Source: Bacillota bacterium (GTDB lineage: Bacteria > Bacillota > Clostridia > Oscillospirales > Oscillospiraceae). Taken from it: a stretch of DNA of 64,000 nt. Position numbers and translations under genes: made by a program. Location of the stretch: positions 1 through 64,000 of the forward strand of contig JAETOJ010000002.1 of NCBI GenBank assembly GCA_021768085.1, read 5' to 3'. Below the pieces are notes generated by a model. The model made no database searches. It had not been told where the DNA came from and saw only the letters and a program-made list of their open reading frames with translations. How positions within the stretch are numbered: position 1 is the first letter of the stretch; the number at the start of each line of letters is the position of its first letter. Positions 57,981 through 64,000 of this stretch are shown here, piece by piece.

Positions 57981-58733
57981 TCAGATCACTTGGTTTTTGA
58001 GGACGCCCACGCCCTCCACGTCCACCTCCACCACGTCGCCAGGGATCATGGGGCCTACTCCCGCCGGGGTGCCGGTGGCCACCACGTCTCCGGGCTCCAG
58101 GGTCATGGCGGCGGTGATGAACTCGATCAGCTTGCCCACCGGGGTGATGAAGTCAGAGGTACTCCCCTGCTGCACCACCTTGCCATTTAGACGGGTTTCC
58201 ACCTTCAGCGCCGACGGATCCACATCGTCCACCACAAACGGCCCCACCGGGCAAAAGCCATCCATGGACTTTCCCCGCGTCCACTGGCCGTCATGCCGCT
58301 GCACATCCCGAGCGGTGACGTCGTTCAGGCAGGTGTAGCCCAGCACATAGTCCGCGAAGTCTTTTGCCTTTACGCCCTTTGCTGTTCGCCGGATCACCAG
58401 GGCAAGCTCTCCTTCATAGTCCAGCTGACCCACGAAGTCCGGCGCGTGGACAGCCCCCTCGTGGCGGTTTAGCGTATTGGGCCCCTTCAGGAACAGTACC
58501 GGAAAGCCGGGAGGCTCCGCCCCCATCTCCCGGGCGTGCTCCGTGTAGTTTTTGCCAACGCAGACAATTTTGCTGGGGGCGCAGGGAGCCAGCAGCCTGC
58601 ATTGGCTTAGGGGCAGCCGCCCTCCGTCGTAGTCCAGCCCGTCAAAGGGCGGTCTGGAGAGGGTGAGCACCTCATCCCCCTTCACCACGCCCCAGCAGGG
58701 GCCCTCCGGCCGATCAATGCGCACATATCTCAT
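57981..58733 (-). CDS. Fumarylacetoacetate hydrolase family protein
   Basis: A 250-residue FAH-fold enzyme. The metal site EGELALVIRR, the GFCPVGPFVV segment and the C-terminal PGDVVATGTPAGVG motif are present. Such enzymes cleave or isomerise C-C bonds of acylpyruvates or oxo-diacids; many small bacterial members are oxaloacetate tautomerases or acylpyruvases, so the substrate is open. Its ATG overlaps the engB stop by 4 nt. Confidence 0.9.
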   Translation of the reverse strand: MRYVRIDRPEGPCWGVVKGDEVLTLSRPPFDGLDYDGGRLPLSQCRLLAPCAPSKIVCVGKNYTEHAREMGAEPPGFPVLFLKGPNTLNRHEGAVHAPDFVGQLDYEGELALVIRRTAKGVKAKDFADYVLGYTCLNDVTARDVQRHDGQWTRGKSMDGFCPVGPFVVDDVDPSALKVETRLNGKVVQQGSTSDFITPVGKLIEFITAAMTLEPGDVVATGTPAGVGPMIPGDVVEVDVEGVGVLKNQVI

Positions 58734-59329
58734 ACCCGAGCCTCCAAACAGTTTAAGATTTCCCCAATGAGCTCCGCCTTTCCGTCCCCCTTTTCCGCGG
58801 AAAAGGGGATCACAGGGGCGCTCTCCGGCAGGGTCAGCGTCTCCCGGATGCGGAGCAGATTGCCTTCAACCTCGCTTTTTTTCAGCTTATCCAGTTTGTT
58901 TGCTAACACCAGAAAAGGCTTTCCCGCGTTCAAAAAAACTTGGGCCATGGTGTAGTCATCCGCTGTGGGCTTGTGGCGGGCATCCACAATCAGGATACCT
59001 ACTGCCATTCGCTCTGTATCGGCAAACCACGCCTCAATGAGCCGTCCCCAGCGATCCCGCTCCTGCTTGGACACCTTTGCGTAGCCGTACCCGGGCAGAT
59101 CCACCAGATACAGCTTTTTCTCAATTAAAAAGTAGTTGATATGGGTGGTTTTGCCCGGAGCCGAGCCCACCCGGGCAAAGTTTTTCCGGTTGAGCAGCCG
59201 GTTAATGGCCGACGATTTGCCCACATTGGAACGGCCCGCGAACACCACCTGGGGCAGGCCGTCTTTTGGAAAGTCAGCGGGCTTTGCCGCCGAACGGATA
59301 AACTCCGCCATATTCCAATTTACCGTCAT
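58730..59329 (-). CDS. engB: Ribosome biogenesis GTP-binding protein EngB (YsxC)
   Basis: A 199-residue GTPase for 50S assembly. G1 is GRSNVGKSSAIN, G3 is DLPGYGYAK, and G4 is NKLDK. The N-terminal AEFIRSAAKPADFPKDGLPQ start is typical. It lies downstream of lon in the clpX-lon-engB order common in Firmicutes and overlaps the next gene by 4 nt. Confidence 0.96.
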   Translation of the reverse strand: MTVNWNMAEFIRSAAKPADFPKDGLPQVVFAGRSNVGKSSAINRLLNRKNFARVGSAPGKTTHINYFLIEKKLYLVDLPGYGYAKVSKQERDRWGRLIEAWFADTERMAVGILIVDARHKPTADDYTMAQVFLNAGKPFLVLANKLDKLKKSEVEGNLLRIRETLTLPESAPVIPFSAEKGDGKAELIGEILNCLEARV

Positions 59330-59338
59330 AGCCCCACC

Positions 59339-61759
59339 TCATTGCCGCAGGCTGACAGTTCGCCCCACAGCCTTGGGCGGCTCCGCCGCAGGGTTCAGGA
59401 CTCCACCAGTCTGTAAGGTAAAACCACCTGTCAGTGCTTGGGATAAAACCTCATCCGCCTGATGAACAGGAATAAACCTCAGCGCGGCGCGCACCGTCTG
59501 GTCGATCTCCCGCAGATCCTTCTCATTGTCCGCTGGGAGGATTACCGTGGAAATATGGTTACGCAGAGCGGCCATGGTTTTTTCCCGCAGGCCGCCGATG
59601 GCCAGCACGCGCCCCCGCAGGGTGATCTCCCCCGTCATCGCCACGTCCCTGCGGACAGGAACGCCGGTGAGGGCAGACACCATGGCGGTGGCAATGGCGA
59701 TACCGGCGGAGGGCCCGTCCTTGGGCACCGCCCCCTCCGGGAAGTGGACGTGGATATCCTTGGTAGTGTGGAATTCCGGATCCACCCCCAACTGGGCCGT
59801 CCGGCTGCGGATATAGGACAGCGCCGCCCGGGCGGATTCCTTCATCACATCTCCCAGGTTGCCGGTGAGGGCCAGCTTGCCCGAGCCGGGCACCACGTTT
59901 ACCTCCACCTCCAGCAGCTCTCCGCCCACCGACGTCCAGGCCAGTCCGTTCACCACCCCCACCTGCGGTTCCAGGGATGGGGTTTCGTCCAAATAGCGCC
60001 GAGGGCCCAGAAACTCCTCCAAATTCTGCTCGGTAAGGGAGATCTGCTTGACTTCTTCCTTCACAAGGCTTGCCGCCGCCTTCCGACATAGGGCGGCCAG
60101 CTTCCGCTCCAGCTGCCGCACCCCAGATTCCTTGGTATAACCGGTGATCAACTCATTGAGTCCCCCGTCGCTGAGCTTCAGCTGGGTGCGGGACAGGCCA
60201 TGGCGCTTCAGCTCCCGGGGCAACAGATGCTTTTTTGCGATTTGCAGCTTTTCCTGATCAGTATAGCTGGGCAGCTCAATGATCTCCATCCGATCCAGCA
60301 AGGGCTTGGGGATGGTGTCGGTAGTGTTGGCGGTGGTGATAAACATCACATCGGACAAGTCAAAAGGCAGCTCCAGGAAATGATCCCGGAAGGTGCTGTT
60401 CTGCTCTCCGTCCAGCACCTCCAACAGCGCCGCTGCCGGGTCGCCTCGGTGGTCGCTGCCCACTTTGTCGATCTCGTCCAGCAGCAGCACCGGGTTGACG
60501 CTCCCCGCCTGCTTGATCCCCGCGATGATGCGCCCCGGCATGGCCCCCACATAGGTCTTGCGGTGGCCCCGTATGTCCGCCTCATCCCGGATCCCCCCCA
60601 AGGAAATCCGGGCCAGCTTTCGATTCATGGCCCGGGCCACGCTCATGGCGATGGAGGTCTTGCCCACCCCCGGCGGGCCCACCAGGCAAATGATCTGCCC
60701 CTTGAGCTGGGGGGCCAGCTGCTTCACCGCCACAAACTCCAGGATTCGCTCCTTTACCTTGTCCAGCCCGTAGTGATCCGCGTCCAGTACTTTGGATACC
60801 GCGGCCACGCTCACCCGCTCCCGCGTCTTTGTCATCCAGGGCAGCTCCAGGCAGGTGTCCAGGTAACCCCGCAGTACCGCCGCCTCCGAGGAGCTGTAGG
60901 GCTGCTTCTCCAGGTGCCGCACCTCCTTGAGCAGCTTTTCCCGTACCTCGTCGGGCAGCTTGGCCCTGGCGATTTGTTCCCGGTACTCGGAGATCTCGTC
61001 GTCCTCCTCTGGCACCCCCAGCTCCCGCTGGAGCACCCGAAGCTGCTCCCGGAGGAAATAGTCCCGCTGGCTGGCCGCCACCTGCTCGTGAACCTTGGCC
61101 GCCAGATCGCTTTCTACCTCTAAAATCTCCACCTCACGGCCCAGAATCCGGCACAGCCGATCCAGCCGGCGGACGGGCCGCAACTCCTCCAAAACCGCCT
61201 GCTTGTCCTCAAACCGCAGGGGCAGGTGCTGGGCGGCGTAATCCGCGATATAGGCTGGATCGTCGCTGGCCAGCAGCTTGAGATAGATCTCCGGCGCCAC
61301 CCGGTCGGACAGCTCAGTATACCGCTCCAGATAGTTGTAAACCTGACGGATAGCCGCCTCGGTTCTGGGAGAATTCCCCTTAGCGGCGGTCAGCTCCGGG
61401 ATCAGCTCCACCTCCGCCGTCAAGTAGGGCTCCAGCGACGTGAGATGCAGTAGCCGACCCCGGCTGCGCCCCGCCACCATCACTCGGACGCCGTTTTCCG
61501 GCAGACGGAGGATCTGCTTGACCTCCGCCACCGTGCCGATGGCATAGAGATCCCGCTCCTCTGGATTCTCCACCGTCAGATCCCGCTGGGTCACCAGGAA
61601 GATCTCCCGCTTTTCCTCCATGGCCTCCTCCAGGGCGCGGATGGAGGCGGAGCGCCCCACGTCGAAGTGCAGCAGGAGCTGGGGGAACACGGTGAGCCCC
61701 CGCAGGGTGAGCACCGGGATGGTCAGCCGGACGGGCCCGTTCTCAAGCGTATCAGTCAT
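59339..61759 (-). CDS. lon: ATP-dependent protease La (Lon)
   Basis: An 806-residue LonA: N-terminal substrate domain (about 10-210), AAA+ module with Walker A GPPGVGKTSIAM and Walker B LLLDEIDKVG, and C-terminal Ser-Lys protease domain (GAVPKDGPSAGIA with the catalytic Ser, then TGEITLRGRVLAIGGLREK with the Lys). It degrades misfolded and regulatory proteins. The ATG lies next to a GGAGG site. engB follows 9 nt after its stop. Confidence 0.96.
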   Translation of the reverse strand: MTDTLENGPVRLTIPVLTLRGLTVFPQLLLHFDVGRSASIRALEEAMEEKREIFLVTQRDLTVENPEERDLYAIGTVAEVKQILRLPENGVRVMVAGRSRGRLLHLTSLEPYLTAEVELIPELTAAKGNSPRTEAAIRQVYNYLERYTELSDRVAPEIYLKLLASDDPAYIADYAAQHLPLRFEDKQAVLEELRPVRRLDRLCRILGREVEILEVESDLAAKVHEQVAASQRDYFLREQLRVLQRELGVPEEDDEISEYREQIARAKLPDEVREKLLKEVRHLEKQPYSSSEAAVLRGYLDTCLELPWMTKTRERVSVAAVSKVLDADHYGLDKVKERILEFVAVKQLAPQLKGQIICLVGPPGVGKTSIAMSVARAMNRKLARISLGGIRDEADIRGHRKTYVGAMPGRIIAGIKQAGSVNPVLLLDEIDKVGSDHRGDPAAALLEVLDGEQNSTFRDHFLELPFDLSDVMFITTANTTDTIPKPLLDRMEIIELPSYTDQEKLQIAKKHLLPRELKRHGLSRTQLKLSDGGLNELITGYTKESGVRQLERKLAALCRKAAASLVKEEVKQISLTEQNLEEFLGPRRYLDETPSLEPQVGVVNGLAWTSVGGELLEVEVNVVPGSGKLALTGNLGDVMKESARAALSYIRSRTAQLGVDPEFHTTKDIHVHFPEGAVPKDGPSAGIAIATAMVSALTGVPVRRDVAMTGEITLRGRVLAIGGLREKTMAALRNHISTVILPADNEKDLREIDQTVRAALRFIPVHQADEVLSQALTGGFTLQTGGVLNPAAEPPKAVGRTVSLRQ

Positions 61760-61782
61760 GGGATACCTCCTCTATATCGGGC

Positions 61783-61812
61783 AACGGGGCGGGCCGATGC
61801 GCCCGCCCCGTT
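61783..61812. repeat. 12-bp hairpin between clpX and lon
   Basis: AACGGGGCGGGC and GCCCGCCCCGTT pair perfectly around CGATGC. T tracts are short, so it is a terminator or RNA-processing hairpin of uncertain strength. Confidence 0.5.
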
Positions 61813-61840
61813 CCAGTTTATTGTCTATTGTGCCTTTCGC

Positions 61841-63160
61841 TCAGGACACATTTCCCCGGGGATGGGCCTGCTGACCGCCCCGTTCCGCCCGCAGTTCGGC
61901 GGCGCCAAGCCGCGGCCGGGCCGGCCGGCCCTCCTCCCGCAGAATCTCAGCCTCTCCCTCGCCCTTGATGGACTGGGCGGTGATGGTCACCTTGGCGATG
62001 CTCTGGTCGGAGGGTACCTCATACATCACCGGGGTCATGACCTCCTCCAGCACGGCCCGCAGGCCGCGGGCGCCGATCTTGCGCTCCAGCGCCTTGTCGG
62101 CGGCAGCCTCCAGCGCACCGGGGGCAAACTCCAGCTCCACGTTGTCATAGTCCATCAGACACTTGTATTGCTTCACCAGGGCATTCTTCGGCTCGGTGAG
62201 GATACGCACCAGCTGTTCCCGATCCAGCGCCTTCAGACTGGTGAGGATGGGCAGACGGCCTACCAGCTCCGGGATGATGCCGAATTTCAGCAGATCATGA
62301 GGCTGAACGTGCTGAAATACGTCGTCCTTTTCCCGCTCTGCCGAGGTTTTTACATCGGAGCCAAAGCCAATGGTCTTTTGATCCAGCCGGCGCTCGATAA
62401 TCTTGTCCAGCCCGTCAAAGGCCCCGCCGCAGATGAACAGGATGTTCTTGGTGTCGATCTGCAAAAACTCCTGGTGGGGGTGTTTGCGCCCACCCTGGGG
62501 GGGGACGTTGGCCACGGTACCCTCCAAAATCTTTAGCAGGGCCTGCTGCACGCCCTCGCCGGACACGTCCCGAGTGATGGAGGTGTTCTCGCTCTTGCGG
62601 GCGATCTTGTCGATCTCGTCCACGTAGATAATGCCCCGCTGGGCCAGCTCGATGTCATAGTCGGCGGCCTGAACCAGCCGCAGCAGAATATTCTCCACAT
62701 CGTCGCCCACATAGCCCGCCTCAGTGAGGGTGGTGGCGTCGGCAATGGCGAAGGGCACCTTCAGGATCCGGGCCAGGGTCTGGGCAAACAGGGTCTTGCC
62801 GCAGCCGGTGGGGCCCACCATGAGGATGTTGGATTTTTGCAGCTCCACATCGGCCCCGCCGCCGAAATAGATGCGCTTGTAGTGGTTGTAGACCGCCACG
62901 GACAGAGCGATCTTAGCGTTGTCCTGTCCAATGATATACTCGTCCAGTACCGCCACCATCTCCTGGGGGGTGGGGATCACGTCGGGGATCTCCGGCGTCT
63001 CCTCCGGCCCGTCATCGTACTCCTCCCCCAGGATATTCATGCACAGGCGGACGCACTCGTTGCAGATATAGGCCCCGGGCCCGGCGATGATCCGCTCCAC
63101 CTGCTCCTGGTGCTTGCCGCAGAAGGAGCAGCGCACTGATTTATACTCATCTCTTGCCAT
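61841..63160 (-). CDS. clpX: ATP-dependent Clp protease ATP-binding subunit ClpX
   Basis: A 439-residue AAA+ unfoldase. It has an N-terminal C4 zinc finger ([14 protein letters not shown]...ICNECV), Walker [12 protein letters not shown], Walker [12 protein letters not shown] and the ClpP-binding IGFGSD loop. It partners the ClpP encoded just upstream. The C-terminal tail after residue 405 is longer and more Arg-rich than usual. A hairpin separates it from lon. Confidence 0.96.
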   Translation of the reverse strand: MARDEYKSVRCSFCGKHQEQVERIIAGPGAYICNECVRLCMNILGEEYDDGPEETPEIPDVIPTPQEMVAVLDEYIIGQDNAKIALSVAVYNHYKRIYFGGGADVELQKSNILMVGPTGCGKTLFAQTLARILKVPFAIADATTLTEAGYVGDDVENILLRLVQAADYDIELAQRGIIYVDEIDKIARKSENTSITRDVSGEGVQQALLKILEGTVANVPPQGGRKHPHQEFLQIDTKNILFICGGAFDGLDKIIERRLDQKTIGFGSDVKTSAEREKDDVFQHVQPHDLLKFGIIPELVGRLPILTSLKALDREQLVRILTEPKNALVKQYKCLMDYDNVELEFAPGALEAAADKALERKIGARGLRAVLEEVMTPVMYEVPSDQSIAKVTITAQSIKGEGEAEILREEGRPARPRLGAAELRAERGGQQAHPRGNVS

Positions 63161-63188
63161 GGTTCATCTTCCTTTCAGGAAAAGCGCC

Positions 63189-63219
63189 AAAGAGCGGAGA
63201 CGGGCAGCCTCCGCTCTTT
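63189..63219 (-). terminator. Hairpin between clpP and clpX
   Basis: AAAGAGCGGAG and CTCCGCTCTTT pair over 11 bp. A weak T run (CTTTTCC) follows on the minus strand, so read-through into clpX is likely. Confidence 0.6.
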
Positions 63220-63229
63220 GAACCGTATA

Positions 63230-63811
63230 TCAGCGATTGGTGATAATCTTGTCGATCAGGCCGTACTCCAGCGCCTCCTGGGCGGTCATGAAATTGTCCC
63301 GCTCACAGTCGGCGGTGACCTGGGCCAGATCCCTGCCACAGTTGTCCGCCAGGATCTGGGTCACCCGCTTCTTGATAGTCTCCAGGCGCTTCAGATGGAG
63401 GGCCATGTCGGTGATCTGGCCCTGGGTGCCCGCAGAGGGCTGGTGGATCATGATCTCCGCGTTGGGAAGGGCCATGCGCTTCCCCTTGGCCCCGGAGGAC
63501 AGCAGGAACGCCCCCATGGACGCGCCCATGCCCACGCAGATGGTGGACACATCGCACTTGATGTACTGCATGGTGTCGTAGATGGCCATCCCGTCGGGGA
63601 TGGAACCACCGGGGCTGTTGATATAAAACTGGATATCCTTGTCCGGATCCTGGGCCTCCAGGTAGAGCAACTGGGCCACCACCAGGGACGCGGTGGTGGC
63701 GTTGACCTCCTCGCCCAGAAACACGATCCGGTCGTTGAGCAGCCGGGAAAAGATGTCGTAGGAGCGCTCGCCCCGGCTGGTCTGTTCCACAACATAAGGT
63801 ACTAAGCTCAT
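63230..63811 (-). CDS. clpP: ATP-dependent Clp protease proteolytic subunit ClpP
   Basis: A 193-residue serine protease that forms the double-heptamer chamber used by ClpX. The catalytic Ser is in [14 protein letters not shown], the His in [11 protein letters not shown] and the Asp in the [13 protein letters not shown] region. AAAGGAGA precedes the ATG. It lies between tig and clpX, the common tig-clpP-clpX-lon order. Confidence 0.96.
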   Translation of the reverse strand: MSLVPYVVEQTSRGERSYDIFSRLLNDRIVFLGEEVNATTASLVVAQLLYLEAQDPDKDIQFYINSPGGSIPDGMAIYDTMQYIKCDVSTICVGMGASMGAFLLSSGAKGKRMALPNAEIMIHQPSAGTQGQITDMALHLKRLETIKKRVTQILADNCGRDLAQVTADCERDNFMTAQEALEYGLIDKIITNR

Positions 63812-63921
63812 AAGAAATGTCTCCTTTCCGATGGGGGAATTGTGAACCCAAAATGCCGGCAGACAACAGTATACCCACCGGAACCAGGCACTTATTCCCT
63901 TCCGCCCTCAAAAAGGCAGAT

Positions 63922-64000
63922 TTAGGCTTCTTCAGCCTCGGGCTTTCCTTTACCCTTGGAGGCGGTCTTCTTCTTGGCGGGCTTTTCCTCCGCCCCGTCC
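63922..64000 (-). CDS. tig: Trigger factor, C-terminal end (cut by the window edge)
   Basis: The last 26 codons of a minus-strand gene end in TAA at 63922-63924. The tail is Lys/Glu/Ala-rich (AEEKPAKKKTASKGKGKPE), as in the C-terminal extension of many clostridial trigger factors, and it lies directly upstream of clpP in the usual order. The catalytic and ribosome-binding parts are outside the window, so the call rests on context. Confidence 0.6.
   Translation of the reverse strand, partial: DGAEEKPAKKKTASKGKGKPEAEEA

Overview
The window is a GC-rich chromosomal segment from a spore-forming Clostridia bacterium. It most resembles the Flavonifractor/Pseudoflavonifractor/Oscillibacter part of the Oscillospiraceae. 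This rests on strong G/C third positions, clostridial gene orders (nusB-xseA-xseB-ispA-dxs-tlyA-nadK-recN; yicC-remA-gmk-rpoZ-priA-def-fmt-rsmB-rlmN-prpC-prkC-rsgA; clpX-lon-engB), and sporulation genes (spoVM, sipL, spoIVA, a cwlD-like amidase, sigH). No species assignment is possible from sequence alone.

Layout. 1-1.9 kb: minus-strand accessory module with a Rep_trans replication initiator, a small possible ssDNA-binding protein, a 49-aa ORF and inverted repeats; it looks like the edge of a rolling-circle element (inovirus-, plasmid- or ICE-like). 2-15.8 kb: core operons for transcription antitermination, DNA repair (exonuclease VII, RecN) and isoprenoid synthesis (dxs, ispD, ispF, ispA), then carD and a DUF3343/cysteine desulfurase pair. 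15.9-20.2 kb: c-di-AMP synthesis (cdaA-cdaR) and a DUF5685/DnaJ/membrane protein group. 20.2-32.3 kb: yicC to rsgA, covering translation, nucleotide metabolism and PASTA kinase/PP2C signalling. 32.3-35.6 kb: a spore-coat basement cluster (SpoVM microprotein, SipL, SpoIVA) with two sigma-E-like promoters. 35.6-43.9 kb: an AT-rich acetyltransferase, a Crp-family regulator, leuCDB, a divergent CoaX, an aminotransferase, DUF1858 and a TrmK-Nif3 fusion. 43.9-48.6 kb: cwlD-like amidase, radA, a tyrosine recombinase behind an unusual structured element, an AT-rich YdcF protein and an amidase. 48.8-53.8 kb: glycolysis (fba, PPi-type PFK, ATP-type PFK) and purB. 53.8-64 kb: minus-strand zinc ribbon, sigH, ruvB, DUF3784, ruvA, ruvC, tRNA-Gly, FAH-family enzyme, engB, lon, clpX, clpP and the end of tig.

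Most of the window is ordinary core genome. The most unusual feature is at 46.19-46.38 kb. There a strong Shine-Dalgarno and the start codon of the tyrosine recombinase lie about 185 nt apart, but they flank a 176-nt element closed by a perfect 10-bp stem and holding three hairpins. Folding would bring the Shine-Dalgarno to normal spacing from the ATG. Other points of interest are the SpoVM ribosome-binding site buried in a hairpin, the TrmK-Nif3 fusion with an internal start, the degenerate CoaX and TsaD-like paralogues, and a leader ORF overlapping purB. All product names come from reading the translations by eye; no database search was run.
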